Of a stretch of 42,799 bases of DNA, positions 25,023 through 34,519 are shown piece after piece. The stretch covers positions 1 to 42,799 of the forward strand of contig NZ_JPMI01000389.1 in NCBI RefSeq assembly GCF_000733295.1, given 5' to 3'. The notes beneath the pieces are model-generated. The model was given only the letters and a program-made list of their open reading frames with translations. It was not told the DNA's origin and did not search any database. Source of the DNA: Archangium violaceum Cb vi76 (lineage in GTDB: Bacteria; Myxococcota; Myxococcia; Myxococcales; Myxococcaceae). The position numbers and the translations under genes are program-made. Position 1 is the stretch's first letter, and each line of letters begins with the position of its first letter.

Positions 25023-27260
25023 ATGAAGACGAAGTCCCTGCGGAAGGGCGCATTCGCCCTGACCGCCGCTGCCACCCTGCTGCCCGCTACCGCCTCGCTC
25101 GCCCAGGAGGGTCCCAGGCTCCAGATTGGCGGTACCACCTACACCAAGTGGCTGTACGGCAACTCGCGCTCCCAGGGCGCGATGTTCAACTTCACCACCA
25201 TCCCGGGTGAGGGCGCGGGCGAGAACGGTATCGGCACCGAGCTCGAGCTGCTGCTCAACGCGCGGCTGTCCAGCGCCGTCGAGGTGCGTGGCCGCATCCA
25301 CAGCCGCTTCAGCCAGAACTTCTGGTCGAACTTCGGTGGTTTCGGCAAGGTCACCAACGACTGTGTCGCTGGCAACTGCGGCGAGTTCGATCCGCGCTCC
25401 AATCAGTACATCAAGCTGCGTGGCGTCGCCGTCACCCTGACGCCGGGCTACCTCATCGACGCGGCCACCATTGGCGCCAATGACTTCGGTCAGTTCGATC
25501 CGTTCGTCGTCGGCCGCGTCCGCTACATCGACCGCGACAACGCCTCCGGCGTGCTCGTCCAGGGCTCGGCGTTCGATCGCAAGCTGACGTACGACGTGGC
25601 CGGCATCTCGCTTCCCCGCCTCTGGGCCGGCCCCAACTACAGCACGGGCGCGTTCCACACCACGGACGCCTCCTACGTCTTCCAGGGCAAGTACACCCTC
25701 AATGACATGTTCGACGTCGGCGGCATCTTCCAGTACGCCATCGACAACGAGCTCAACGCCGGGGACCTCAACCCGGACAACGGCAGGGATCTCTACCCGC
25801 GCTTCCGCAACGGCGTGGGCGGTGTGAAGGCCGGCTTCCACCTGGGCTCCGTGCTGGACGTGCGCGGCGCCTTCTACCGCTCGTACATGCACGCGGAGTC
25901 GAGCAACCGCTTCGGGACCAGCCCGGACAACAACCCCGCCTTCGTGCACAGCAGCTTCGGCCTCAACGGCTACTCGCCCACCATGGCGGGCAAGCACGAG
26001 GACAACACCTGGCGGGTGGACGCCACGCTGAACGATCCGCTGGAGATCGGCCTGTCGCTCAACGTGCAGGCGTTCAGCATCGGCGCGGACTACATGGCCA
26101 TCATGGCCTCCCGCCGCGAGTCGGACGTGCTGCTCACCGAGGGCCACGACGCCACCTTCGCCTTCCCTGGCCCCAACAACGCCAAGTACGGCGTCTTCGC
26201 GGGCAACCCCTCCGTCATCGGCTACGGCGGTTGGACGAGCGAGGCCCAGCAGTTGGCCACCATCAACGTGGACAACGAGTTCACCGACTTCGACGAGCCC
26301 ATGGCCGAGACGGCCATCGGCTGGAAGGGCGTGACGTTCAACCCGGTGTACAGCAACGGCGCGCTGGATATCGCCGGTGAGTACTCCTACATCACCTACA
26401 ACCAGAACTGGCAGGCCTGGGGGAACGACTCCCGCGCCCTGGACAACACCCAGTACCCGGGCGCCGAGCTGGACTCGGGCGTGCTGCACAACTTCCGCAG
26501 CGCCTATCAGCCCTTCCAGGAGAAGCAGACGCACATCCTGGTGGCCAAGGCCCGCTACGTGCTCGACCTGGGCCGCGGCATCGACGTGTTCGGCAAGGTG
26601 AAGTACATCCACGACAACGACAAGCGCCTGAACGACAGCAAGTACCTGCCCTACCAGGACGGGGACTGCCCGGGCGGCGGCGTGGCCTGCGCCGGCAACA
26701 AGCGCTTCTACGGCACGGACGCCAACGGCAACCCGCTCTCCACCGCGGATACCCTCTACCGGAACCCGGGAACCATCACCCAGGATGGCGTGACGGGCTA
26801 CCAGTGGAAGCCCTTCGACGACATCTCCGATGACGATCGCGTGCTGAACTACACCAGCTTCAACCTCGGCGCCGGCTACCAGCTGACGGACGACCTGTAC
26901 GCGTCGCTGAGCTACACCAAGTTCCTGGCGGACCTGCAGGACGGCAACACGGCCTTCCAGTCCTACAACCTGCACCAGATGGTGTCGGGCAAGCACGACA
27001 AGAACCTGGTGTCCCTGAAGGCCAAGTACATCCTGGCCGGTGTGGAGTTCGGTCTCGAGGGCCAGTACCTCTTCGGCACCTTCACGCCGGACTACGGCAC
27101 GGGCTTCGTGCCCACGACGGCCGACGAGGCGACCGCCCGGGACTTTGGCGTCGAGGTGGGCTCGCTGGGCTTCCGTAACCGCAACAACGGGTGGAACCCG
27201 CTGGTGACGCGCAACTTCGAGCAGGTGCGTCTCAAGGCGTTCATGAAGGCGCAGTTCTAA
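25023..27260 (+). CDS. Outer-membrane beta-barrel, probable glucan porin
   Basis: 745 residues. The ATG at 25023 follows GGAGGGG. The Sec signal is KGAFALTAAATLLPATASLA. The mature protein is rich in Gly, Asn, Asp and Tyr with alternating amphipathic strands and ends in Phe (VRLKAFMKAQF), as outer-membrane barrels do. There is no TonB box or plug domain, so passive diffusion is likely. Its place after the ABC genes and a strong hairpin terminator just behind it suggest it is the outer-membrane channel for the oligosaccharides. The family is not recognised beyond this; it looks unrelated to LamB in sequence. Confidence 0.8.
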   Translation: MKTKSLRKGAFALTAAATLLPATASLAQEGPRLQIGGTTYTKWLYGNSRSQGAMFNFTTIPGEGAGENGIGTELELLLNARLSSAVEVRGRIHSRFSQNFWSNFGGFGKVTNDCVAGNCGEFDPRSNQYIKLRGVAVTLTPGYLIDAATIGANDFGQFDPFVVGRVRYIDRDNASGVLVQGSAFDRKLTYDVAGISLPRLWAGPNYSTGAFHTTDASYVFQGKYTLNDMFDVGGIFQYAIDNELNAGDLNPDNGRDLYPRFRNGVGGVKAGFHLGSVLDVRGAFYRSYMHAESSNRFGTSPDNNPAFVHSSFGLNGYSPTMAGKHEDNTWRVDATLNDPLEIGLSLNVQAFSIGADYMAIMASRRESDVLLTEGHDATFAFPGPNNAKYGVFAGNPSVIGYGGWTSEAQQLATINVDNEFTDFDEPMAETAIGWKGVTFNPVYSNGALDIAGEYSYITYNQNWQAWGNDSRALDNTQYPGAELDSGVLHNFRSAYQPFQEKQTHILVAKARYVLDLGRGIDVFGKVKYIHDNDKRLNDSKYLPYQDGDCPGGGVACAGNKRFYGTDANGNPLSTADTLYRNPGTITQDGVTGYQWKPFDDISDDDRVLNYTSFNLGAGYQLTDDLYASLSYTKFLADLQDGNTAFQSYNLHQMVSGKHDKNLVSLKAKYILAGVEFGLEGQYLFGTFTPDYGTGFVPTTADEATARDFGVEVGSLGFRNRNNGWNPLVTRNFEQVRLKAFMKAQF

Positions 27261-27278
27261 CCGTTTCCAAGGCAGTCC

Positions 27279-27326
27279 GAGGGGGGCCCGGTGCGCGGTG
27301 ACGCCCGCCGGGCCCCTCGCTTTTTT
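27279..27326 (+). terminator. Rho-independent terminator of the mal-like operon
   Basis: GAGGGGGGCCCGG (27279-27291) pairs with CCGGGCCCCTC (27308-27318), followed by GC and six T (27321-27326). It is the clearest intrinsic terminator in the window, 18 bases after the barrel stop and 21 bases before the next start, so the following lipoprotein needs read-through or its own promoter. Confidence 0.88.
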
Positions 27327-27347
27327 CCCGCTCCGAGGTCCCCGCGT

Positions 27348-28373
27348 ATGGTGCCGCTCCGCCGTCTCTTCCTGCTCCTGTTGCTGGCCACGTGTGCCAG
27401 CGCCTGCCGTGGCACGCGTGGTGACACGCGGCTCTTCTCCCTGGAGGACCCGCGTGGGGATGACCATGGGGATGGGGAGCTGCGCTACCCGCTGCGCCAG
27501 GACATGGGACCGGGCTCCATGGATGTGCTGTCCTTCCGCGCGTACGCGGAGAGCGGAGGCACCCGCTTCGAGGCGGCCTTCGCCCGTCCCATTCCCGTGC
27601 CCGCGCGGCGGACGATGGACGCGGCGGGGACCACGCTGGCGGACATGGCCCGCTTCGGCTTCTACACCTTCAACCTGGACGTCTACGTGGACGAGGACGG
27701 ACAGGAGGGCTCGGGCCGGACGGACACGCTCCCCGGCCGCTACCTCACGCTCGCGCCGGGCAGTGCGTGGGAGAAGGTCATCCTCCTCACCCCGCGTCCC
27801 TACGAGGCGCGTGACGTGCTGCGCGCGCTGTGGCGGCAGGAGGCCCTGGCGGAGTTGCAGCGGCAGCAGGGCGAGGTGAGTGAGTCGACGGCGCGGGCGC
27901 TGGAGACGCAGGTGGAGCAGCGCATCGAGCGGAGCGTCTTCTTTCCCACCCGGGTGCGCGTCTCGGGCCCCACGGTGTCCTTCTTCGTCCCGGAGTCCTT
28001 CCTCGGTGGCCAGGCGCGGCCCACGTGGGGCTACGCGGTGGCGGTCACCGGGGCCACGTTGGAGCGCCGGGTGGAGCTGCCCGCCATCCTGGGCGCGGTG
28101 ACGGCTCCGGCCCAGCGGGGGTTGATGGTGCTCGGCATCGGTCCGGGCACCTCGCACGAGCGTTTTGGCGGGGGGCGCCTGGGCGGCACGAACCAGTCGC
28201 CGGTGGTGGACCTGCTGGTGCCCGAGGGCGTGCGACAGCAGGAGGTGCTCGGGCTCCAGGCGCGCCCCTGGCCAGCGGTGGTGCCGGCCTCGCCCGGCCT
28301 ACCGCAGGCGCCAGATGCCGGTGGAACGGCCGGGCAGGGTGACGCTCCAGCCCCCTCCGTTCCGCAGCGGTGA
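27348..28373 (+). CDS. Glucodextranase-type DOMON lipoprotein with helical insert
   Basis: 341 residues from the ATG at 27348. RRLFLLLLLATCASACRG is a lipoprotein signal (ASAC). It is a paralogue of the 24043 protein: FSLEDPRGDDHGDGELRYPL, YVDEDGQEGSGRTDTLPG, SAWEKVILLTP, then FGGGRLGGTNQSPVVDLLVP line up with the same strands. Unlike that protein it has a charged helical insert (about 165-200, WRQEALAELQRQQGEVSEST) that may form a coiled coil, and it is membrane-anchored. A surface or periplasmic glucan-binding role is inferred. Its last 75 bases overlap the tail of the convergent GH13 gene. Confidence 0.82.
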   Translation: MVPLRRLFLLLLLATCASACRGTRGDTRLFSLEDPRGDDHGDGELRYPLRQDMGPGSMDVLSFRAYAESGGTRFEAAFARPIPVPARRTMDAAGTTLADMARFGFYTFNLDVYVDEDGQEGSGRTDTLPGRYLTLAPGSAWEKVILLTPRPYEARDVLRALWRQEALAELQRQQGEVSESTARALETQVEQRIERSVFFPTRVRVSGPTVSFFVPESFLGGQARPTWGYAVAVTGATLERRVELPAILGAVTAPAQRGLMVLGIGPGTSHERFGGGRLGGTNQSPVVDLLVPEGVRQQEVLGLQARPWPAVVPASPGLPQAPDAGGTAGQGDAPAPSVPQR

Positions 28374-29963
28374 GCCCACGGACGGGTCCGCGAAGAGCAC
28401 CTCGGAGGAGTCGCCCTCCAGCTCGAAGGGGCCCGCCGTCAGCGCGACATCCGCGAGGTTGTGCACCACGAGCACCCGCTCGTCTCCCACCGTGCGCAGG
28501 AAGGCGAGCGTGGGGGCGCGGCCCTGGGTGGGCGTGAGCAGCTTGAGGCCACCGCGCTCCAGGGCGGGTGAGGCGTGGCGGGCGCGGATGAGCTCGCGGT
28601 AGCGCGAGAGGAGCGAGCCCGGGGTGTTCACCTGCGCGGCCACATGGGTGTGCTCGGCGCCCGGGGAGAAGGAGAACCAGGGCGTGCCGGTGGTGAAGCC
28701 GGCGCCCGCGCTGGCGTCCCAGGCCATGGGGGTGCGCTTGGCCTCGTCGTTGGGGGTGGTGCCGTTGGCCATGCCCAGCTCCTCGCCGTAGTAGAGGAAG
28801 GGCGAGCCGGGCAGGGTGAGCAGCAGCGAGGCGGCGGTGGCCAGGCTCCCGGCCTTGCCGCCCAGCTGCGTGGCCACGCGCACCTGGTCATGGTTGGTGA
28901 GGAAGGGCGCGTCCGCCACGCCCGCGGGGTAGTGGCTGCGCATCTCCGCCAGCTTCACGGTGACGTCCGCCGCGTCCCCCGTCCGGGCCGCCTCGAGCAG
29001 CTCCTCGGCCAGGGGGAAGTTGAAGTTGAGCGGCAGCTCGTCCCCGCCGGGCACCCGGGCCGTGGAGCCGTAGTAGGTGGCGATGAGGGGGGTGGTGGTC
29101 CAGTTCTCCCCCACCAGCACCGCGTCCGGCTTCACGCTGCGCACGTGGGCGGCCAGCTCCTTCCAGAAGGCGTGCGTCTCCGGCGTGTCGGCCTGGCCCG
29201 ACAGTCCACCGCCGGTTTCGATGAGGTAGCGCGCCGCGTCCAGCCGGAAGCCATCCGCGCCCTTGCCCAGCCAGAAGGAGGCGATGCGTTTGACCTCCTC
29301 GCGCACCGCGGGCGTCTTCAGGTTGAGGTCCGGCATGCCGCCCCAGAAGACGCCGTAGTAGTACGCGCCGTTGCGCTCGTGCCAGGTGGCGCCCTTGGAG
29401 AAGAGATCCCACGGCTGCCTCCAGCCCGGGTCCGTGTCGCTCCACTGGTACCAGTCCCGCTTCGCCGAGGTGCGCGAGGACGCGGACTCCACGAACCACG
29501 GGTGCTGCGAGCTGCTGTGGTTGAGGACCAGGTCCAGGATGACGCGCATGCCGCGGCGGTGGGCCTCGGCGCACAGCCGCTCGAAGTCCTCCACGGTGCC
29601 GTAGTCCGGGTGGATGCGCTCGTAGTCCACCACGTCGTAGCCGTGGTAGCTGGGCGAGTCGAACACCGGCATCAGCCACAGCGCGTCCACGCCCAGGTCC
29701 GTGGTGGTGCCCGGGTCCCCGTCGTTGAGGTAGTCCAGGCGGGAGATGAGGCCGGGCAGATCGCCTTTGCCGTCGCCGTTGGAGTCCTGGAAGCTGCGCA
29801 CGAAGATTTCGTAGAAGACGGCGTGCCGGTACCACTCGTCGCCCGCGGGCGCGGCGAGCTCCACGGGAGGCCGCGCCTGCGGGGTGCCGGTGGAGGGCGG
29901 TTGCGGGGCACAGGCCAGCACTGTCAAGGCGGGGAGGAAGCGGAGGGGGCGCGGGAGCGGCAT
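28299..29963 (-). CDS. GH13 alpha-glucosidase/amylase lipoprotein
   Basis: 554 residues on the minus strand. [17 protein letters not shown] is a lipoprotein signal (Cys18). The GH13 barrel has [20 protein letters not shown] near the start, [14 protein letters not shown] (region I), nucleophile Asp242 in [12 protein letters not shown], acid/base Glu286 in LVGENWTT and Asp359 in [10 protein letters not shown]. The [11 protein letters not shown] calcium-type loop and the order resemble the oligo-1,6-glucosidase/alpha-glucosidase/amylase subfamilies. It would shorten oligosaccharides at the envelope. It is transcribed away from the pullulanase gene (158 bases between starts), so the shared upstream region may hold a common control site, although none was recognised. 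Its end overlaps the lipoprotein gene by 75 bases. Confidence 0.93.
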   Translation of the reverse strand: MPLPRPLRFLPALTVLACAPQPPSTGTPQARPPVELAAPAGDEWYRHAVFYEIFVRSFQDSNGDGKGDLPGLISRLDYLNDGDPGTTTDLGVDALWLMPVFDSPSYHGYDVVDYERIHPDYGTVEDFERLCAEAHRRGMRVILDLVLNHSSSQHPWFVESASSRTSAKRDWYQWSDTDPGWRQPWDLFSKGATWHERNGAYYYGVFWGGMPDLNLKTPAVREEVKRIASFWLGKGADGFRLDAARYLIETGGGLSGQADTPETHAFWKELAAHVRSVKPDAVLVGENWTTTPLIATYYGSTARVPGGDELPLNFNFPLAEELLEAARTGDAADVTVKLAEMRSHYPAGVADAPFLTNHDQVRVATQLGGKAGSLATAASLLLTLPGSPFLYYGEELGMANGTTPNDEAKRTPMAWDASAGAGFTTGTPWFSFSPGAEHTHVAAQVNTPGSLLSRYRELIRARHASPALERGGLKLLTPTQGRAPTLAFLRTVGDERVLVVHNLADVALTAGPFELEGDSSEVLFADPSVGSPLRNGGGWSVTLPGRSTGIWRLR

Positions 29964-30121
29964 GGCGCCCTGGTTTAGCAGCGCCCCGGTGATCCCGGCC
30001 AGCCGCCGCGGGTGAAGGGGCCAGGGCTCTGCTAGGCTTCTCCCACTTCCTCAAGACCCGATGGTGCGGACTGGCTCGCCCCCCGAAAGGGCCGGCCCGT
30101 GCCTCCAGGAAAGGTGTGCTG

Positions 30122-33100
30122 ATGCGATTCGCTGTCATTTCCCGGCTCCCGGTATGGGTCCGGCCCCTGTCCCTCGGCCTGCTCGGCCTGCTGTCGTCGA
30201 GCACGGTGGCCTCGGCCGCCGAGCCCTCGCGCGTCACGCTCGTGGGCAGCTTCCAGTCCGAGCTCGGCTGCAGCGCCGATGGCGATGCGGCGTGCGCCGC
30301 GACGGACCTGACGTACGAGGCCGAGGACGACGTCTTCCAGAAGTCCTTCAACCTGCCCGCGGGCACCCACACCTACCGCGTGGCCATCGACGGCGGCACG
30401 GGCGGCATCTACGGCGCGGGCGCCGCGCTCGACGGGCCGGAGATCTCCCTGACGCTCGCCTCGGCGGGCAGCGTGAAGTTCTACTTCGACACGAAGAGCC
30501 ACTGGGCGACGAGCCGTCCGTCCAGCACGCCCAAGGCCGTCATCGCCACCGTCGCGGGCAGCTTCCAGAGTGAGGTGGGATGTCCTGGTGACTGGGCGCC
30601 GTCGTGCCTGCGCTCGATGATGCAGGACCCGGATGGGGATGGCATCTACGTCTACTCCGCGACGATCCCCGCGGGCGGGTATGCGTTCAAGGTGGCCCTC
30701 AACGAGGGCTGGGACACCGCCTACCCGGGCAGCGACGTCGCCTTCAGCGTGCCGGAGGGGGGCTCCCTGGTGACCTTCCAGTTCAACGCGGACACCCTCG
30801 TTCCGACAGTCAAGGTGCACAGCGCGCCCTCGGGTGACATCAACCTGGCCCGCGCGCACTGGGTGACGAAGGACACGCTGCTGTGGGCGCCGTCGGAGCT
30901 CCCCGAGTCCCCGCGGCTCGAGCTGCACTACGACGCCACGGGCGCCATGGTGTTGAGCTCCACGGGCATCGAGGGTGGGCAGTCCATCTCCCTCGAGGTG
31001 GACCCCGCCGGCCCGAGCGCCGAGCTCAAGGCGAAGTTCCCGCACCTCGCCACGCACAAGGCGCTGAGGATTCCCGCGGCGGAGCTGTCGAAGGTGCCCG
31101 AGCTGCTCCAGGGCCAGCTGGCCCTCTCGCTGGCGGACAAGGACGGCAAGCTGGTGGACGCCACCTCGGTGCAGATGCCGGGCGTGCTGGACGCGCTGTA
31201 CACCTACAACGGGCCGCTGGGCAGCACGTGGAGCGGCGGTGTGCCCACCCTGCGCCTCTGGGCCCCCACCGCGCGCTCCGTGCGGCTGCACGTGTTCGAC
31301 TCCGCGGACGCGGCCACCGCCAGCCACGTGGCGGACCTGTCGCATGACGCCAACACGGGCGTCTGGAGCGTCACCGGCGCGGCGGACTGGAAGGACAAGT
31401 TCTACCTCTACGAGGTGGAGGTGTTCGTCCGCTCCGAGAAGAAGGTGGTGAAGAACCTGGTGACGGATCCGTACTCGCTGAGCCTGGCGCTCAACAGCAC
31501 GCGCAGCCAGCTCGTGGACCTGGAGGACCCGGCGCTCGCGCCCACGGGCTGGGGCACGCTGAAGAAGCCCCTCCTGAACGCGCCCGAGGACATCGTCCTC
31601 TACGAGCTGCACGTGCGGGACTTCAGCATCAACGACAGCACCGTGCCCGCGGAGAAGCGCGGCACCTTCGCCGCCTTCGCCGAGAAGAGCTCCAACGGCA
31701 TGAAGCACCTGGCGCGGCTGGCCGGCTCCGGCATGACGCACGTGCACCTGCTGCCCGTGTTCGACATCGCCACCATCAACGAGAGCCGCGCGGATCAGCT
31801 CGTGCCCGCGGGGGACCTCGTCTCCCTGCCTCCGGACTCCCAGGAGCAGCAGGCCGCGGTGGACGCGGTGCGCGACGCGGACGGCTTCAACTGGGGTTAT
31901 GACCCGTACCACTACACCGTGCCCGAGGGCAGCTACGCGGTGGACCCCAACGGCGGCGCCCGCATCCTCGAGTTCCGCCAGATGGTGAAGGGCCTCTCCG
32001 AGACCGGCCTGCGCGTGGTGATGGACGTGGTCTACAACCACACCAACTCCTCGGGCCAGGACTCGCGCTCGGTGCTGGACCGCATCGTCCCCGGCTACTA
32101 CCACCGCCTCGGCAAGGACACCGGCAACGTCGAGACGAGCACCTGCTGCCAGAACACGGCCTCCGAGCACGCCATGTTCGAGAAGCTCATGGTGGACTCG
32201 ATCGTCACCTGGGCGAAGTACTACAAGGTGGATGGCTTCCGCTTCGACCTGATGGGCCACCACATGAAGTCCAACATGGTGAAGGTGCGCGAGGCCCTCG
32301 ACGCGCTCACCCTGGAGAAGGACGGGGTGGATGGCTCGAAGATCTACCTGTACGGCGAGGGCTGGGACTTCGGCGAGGTGTCCGGTGGCCAGCGCGGCGT
32401 GAACGCGACGCAGCTGAACATGGCGGGCACGGGCATCGGCACGTTCAGCGACCGCCTGCGTGACGCCGTGCGCGGCGGTGGCCCCTTCAGCGGCCTGCAG
32501 AACCAGGGTTTCGCCAGCGGCCTCTTCCACGACCCCAACGGTACGCCCCAGGACACCGAGGACACGCGCGGCAAGCTGCTGCACTACGCGGACCAGATTC
32601 GCGTGGGCCTGGCCGGCAACCTGCGTGACTTCCAGCACGTCAACAAGGCGGGCGCGACCGTGAAGGGCTCGGAGGTGGACTACAACGGGCAGCCGGCCGG
32701 CTACACGATGGACCCGCAGGAGGTCATCACCTACGTCTCGGCGCACGACAACGAGACGCTGTTCGACGCCATCCAGCTGAAGGCCGCTCCGGGGGCGAGC
32801 ATCGAGGAGCGCGTGCGCATGCACAACCTCGCGCTGGACCTGGTGCTGCTGGCCCAGGGCATTCCCTTCATCCACGCGGGTGACGAGATGCTCCGCTCCA
32901 AGTCGCTGGACCGCAACAGCTACAACTCGGGCGACTGGTTCAACAAGCTCGACTTCACCTACGCGTCCAACAACTGGGGAGTGGGCCTGCCGCCGGCCGG
33001 CGACAACTCGACTCACTGGCCCACCATGGGCCCGCTGCTCGCCAACCCGGCGCTCAAGCCGTCCCAGGAGCACATCGTCTCGGCGTTGGACCACTTCCAC

Positions 33101-33568
33101 GAGATGCTGCGCATCCGCAAGAGCACCGCGGCCTTCCGCCAGCGCACCGCCGAGGACATCCAGTCCAAGCTGCGCTTCCACAACGAGGGCCCGGGCCAGG
33201 TCCCCGGCCTCATCGTGATGGAGCTCAACGACGAGCAGGCCGAGGATGGCCGCACCCGCGTGGTGGTGCTCTTCAACGCCAGCAACGAGAAGCAGGCGTT
33301 CCCCCTGTCCTCGTACAAGGACAAGAAGATGCAGCTGCACCCGGTGCAGAAGGGCTCGCGTGACGCGCGCCTCCAGGAGGCCGGTTTCGAGGAGGCCCAG
33401 GGCGTGTTCACCGTGCCGGCCCGGACCACGGCGGTGTTCGTGAACACCCCGAGCAAGGGTGACACGCAGGGCTGCGGCTGCTCGGGCTCGAGCGGCGGTG
33501 CCTTCGCCACCCTGGCGATGCTGCTCGGCGGGGTGCTGCGGTCGCGGCGCCGCCAGGCCCGGGCGTAG
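30122..33568 (+). CDS. Pullulanase with X25 modules and MYXO-CTERM-like tail
   Basis: 1148 residues from the ATG at 30122 (AGGAAAGG upstream; a GTG at 30116 is less likely). A Sec signal is followed by two homologous beta modules (about 30-130 and 140-235; [13 protein letters not shown] and [11 protein letters not shown]), like the X25 modules of pullulanases. Further N-terminal and CBM48-type domains follow, then a GH13 barrel: [18 protein letters not shown], nucleophile Asp709 in [10 protein letters not shown], acid/base Glu746 in YGEGWDFG, Asp876 in VSAHDNETL. It should cleave alpha-1,6 branches in pullulan, glycogen or starch. The C-terminus (about 1117-1148) is [10 protein letters not shown], a membrane helix and RSRRR, the MYXO-CTERM pattern for surface anchoring. 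It is the debranching enzyme of the locus. Confidence 0.94.
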   Translation: MRFAVISRLPVWVRPLSLGLLGLLSSSTVASAAEPSRVTLVGSFQSELGCSADGDAACAATDLTYEAEDDVFQKSFNLPAGTHTYRVAIDGGTGGIYGAGAALDGPEISLTLASAGSVKFYFDTKSHWATSRPSSTPKAVIATVAGSFQSEVGCPGDWAPSCLRSMMQDPDGDGIYVYSATIPAGGYAFKVALNEGWDTAYPGSDVAFSVPEGGSLVTFQFNADTLVPTVKVHSAPSGDINLARAHWVTKDTLLWAPSELPESPRLELHYDATGAMVLSSTGIEGGQSISLEVDPAGPSAELKAKFPHLATHKALRIPAAELSKVPELLQGQLALSLADKDGKLVDATSVQMPGVLDALYTYNGPLGSTWSGGVPTLRLWAPTARSVRLHVFDSADAATASHVADLSHDANTGVWSVTGAADWKDKFYLYEVEVFVRSEKKVVKNLVTDPYSLSLALNSTRSQLVDLEDPALAPTGWGTLKKPLLNAPEDIVLYELHVRDFSINDSTVPAEKRGTFAAFAEKSSNGMKHLARLAGSGMTHVHLLPVFDIATINESRADQLVPAGDLVSLPPDSQEQQAAVDAVRDADGFNWGYDPYHYTVPEGSYAVDPNGGARILEFRQMVKGLSETGLRVVMDVVYNHTNSSGQDSRSVLDRIVPGYYHRLGKDTGNVETSTCCQNTASEHAMFEKLMVDSIVTWAKYYKVDGFRFDLMGHHMKSNMVKVREALDALTLEKDGVDGSKIYLYGEGWDFGEVSGGQRGVNATQLNMAGTGIGTFSDRLRDAVRGGGPFSGLQNQGFASGLFHDPNGTPQDTEDTRGKLLHYADQIRVGLAGNLRDFQHVNKAGATVKGSEVDYNGQPAGYTMDPQEVITYVSAHDNETLFDAIQLKAAPGASIEERVRMHNLALDLVLLAQGIPFIHAGDEMLRSKSLDRNSYNSGDWFNKLDFTYASNNWGVGLPPAGDNSTHWPTMGPLLANPALKPSQEHIVSALDHFHEMLRIRKSTAAFRQRTAEDIQSKLRFHNEGPGQVPGLIVMELNDEQAEDGRTRVVVLFNASNEKQAFPLSSYKDKKMQLHPVQKGSRDARLQEAGFEEAQGVFTVPARTTAVFVNTPSKGDTQGCGCSGSSGGAFATLAMLLGGVLRSRRRQARA

Positions 33569-33593
33569 GCCGTAGGAGTACCCCAGGGACACA

Positions 33594-33621
33594 GGGGCCT
33601 GGCTCGCTCGAGCCGGGCCCC
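33594..33621 (+). terminator. Strong hairpin after the pullulanase gene
   Basis: GGGGCCTGGCTCG (33594-33606) pairs with CGAGCCGGGCCCC (33609-33621) with one G-T wobble and a two-base spacer. It lies 25 bases after the pullulanase stop. No T-run follows, so it may be a processed 3' end rather than a classical terminator. Confidence 0.5.
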
Positions 33622-33683
33622 CGTGGCCTGGTTCCGTGCGCTCGTGATTCCACCGCCGCGCACAGTGGGGTAGAGGGGCGGGC

Positions 33684-34436
33684 ATGGATGAGAAGACGCT
33701 TACCCGACTGCTCGAGCAGGTGAAGGGCGGCAAGGTCTCGGTGGATGACGCCGTGGGCCAGCTCAAGGACCTCCCGTTCGCCGAGCTCGGCTATGCCACC
33801 GTGGACACCCACCGAAGCCTGCGCTTCGGCTTTCCCGAGGTGGTGCTCGGCGAGCCGAAGACGGCGGAGCAGGTGCTGGGGATTGTCGGCAAGTTGGTGG
33901 AGCGCAAGCAGACGGTGCTGGTGACGCGGCTGCAGCCGGACAAGGCCGAGGCGCTCGTGGCCGCCTTCCCCAAGGGCGAGTACCACCCGTTGGCGCGCAT
34001 CTTCCACCTGAAGCAGGGCAAGCAGAAGGCGGGGAAGGTGGCGGTGATGACGGCGGGGACGGGCGACCTTCCCGTGGCGGAGGAAGCGGCCATCACCGCG
34101 GAGGCCATGGGGGCCACGGTGAAGCGCGTATACGACGTGGGGGTGGCGGGCCTCCACCGGCTGCTGCGGCGGCGCGAGGAGATTCAGGACGCGCACGCGG
34201 TGGTGGTGGTGGCGGGCATGGAAGGGGCGTTGGCGAGTGTGGTGGGCGGGCTGGTGGGCATTCCGGTGGTGGCGGTGCCCACTTCGGTGGGCTACGGGGC
34301 CAACTTCGGGGGCGTGTCCGCGCTGCTGACGATGGTGAACTCGTGCGCCTCCAACGTGGCGACGATGAACATCGACAACGGCTTCGGAGGCGGCTTCTAC
34401 GCGGCGCTCATCTCGCGCACCAAGGGCCAGCGCTGA
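33684..34436 (+). CDS. larB: LarB, nickel-pincer cofactor carboxylase/hydrolase
   Basis: 250 residues from the ATG at 33684. LarB carboxylates nicotinic acid adenine dinucleotide and hydrolyses it to start the nickel-pincer nucleotide cofactor pathway. The N-terminal 90 residues are the family-specific part (SLRFGFPEVVLGEPKTAEQV). The rest is an AIR-carboxylase (PurE-like) fold: VAVMTAGTGDLPVAEEAAI, YDVGVAGLHRLLRRRE, VVAGMEGALASVVGGLVG and VPTSVGYGANFGGVSALLTM, with the conserved Cys in NSCASNVATMNIDNGFGGG. It is followed by larC, 83 bases on, with a REP-like element between. Confidence 0.93.
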   Translation: MDEKTLTRLLEQVKGGKVSVDDAVGQLKDLPFAELGYATVDTHRSLRFGFPEVVLGEPKTAEQVLGIVGKLVERKQTVLVTRLQPDKAEALVAAFPKGEYHPLARIFHLKQGKQKAGKVAVMTAGTGDLPVAEEAAITAEAMGATVKRVYDVGVAGLHRLLRRREEIQDAHAVVVVAGMEGALASVVGGLVGIPVVAVPTSVGYGANFGGVSALLTMVNSCASNVATMNIDNGFGGGFYAALISRTKGQR

Positions 34437-34454
34437 GCCAACAAACCTGAGCGA

Positions 34455-34497
34455 ATATCCCCTCTCCCCCCGGGAGAGGGACGGGGTGAGGGTATCC
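34455..34497. repeat. REP-like element, copy 4
   Basis: ATCCCCTCTCCCCCCGGGAG, then AGGGACGGGGTGAGGGTATC: the best-preserved palindrome of the set and the inverted equivalent of copy 1, with extended ATATCC/GGTATCC ends. It lies between larB and larC and ends just before the larC ribosome-binding site. Confidence 0.8.
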
Positions 34498-34519
34498 GGG
34501 CCCCGTGGGAGAACCAACC

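Noticed and set aside
25017-28157. 1046-codon minus-strand frame opposite the barrel and lipoprotein genes
   Set aside because: No domain or credible start; composition is that of a shadow frame, and both plus-strand genes have signals and good ribosome-binding sites.
30032-33766. 1244-codon open frame on the minus strand opposite the pullulanase gene
   Set aside because: Its translation is His/Val/Arg-rich low-complexity typical of an antisense shadow in GC-rich DNA, while the plus strand has a complete GH13 enzyme.
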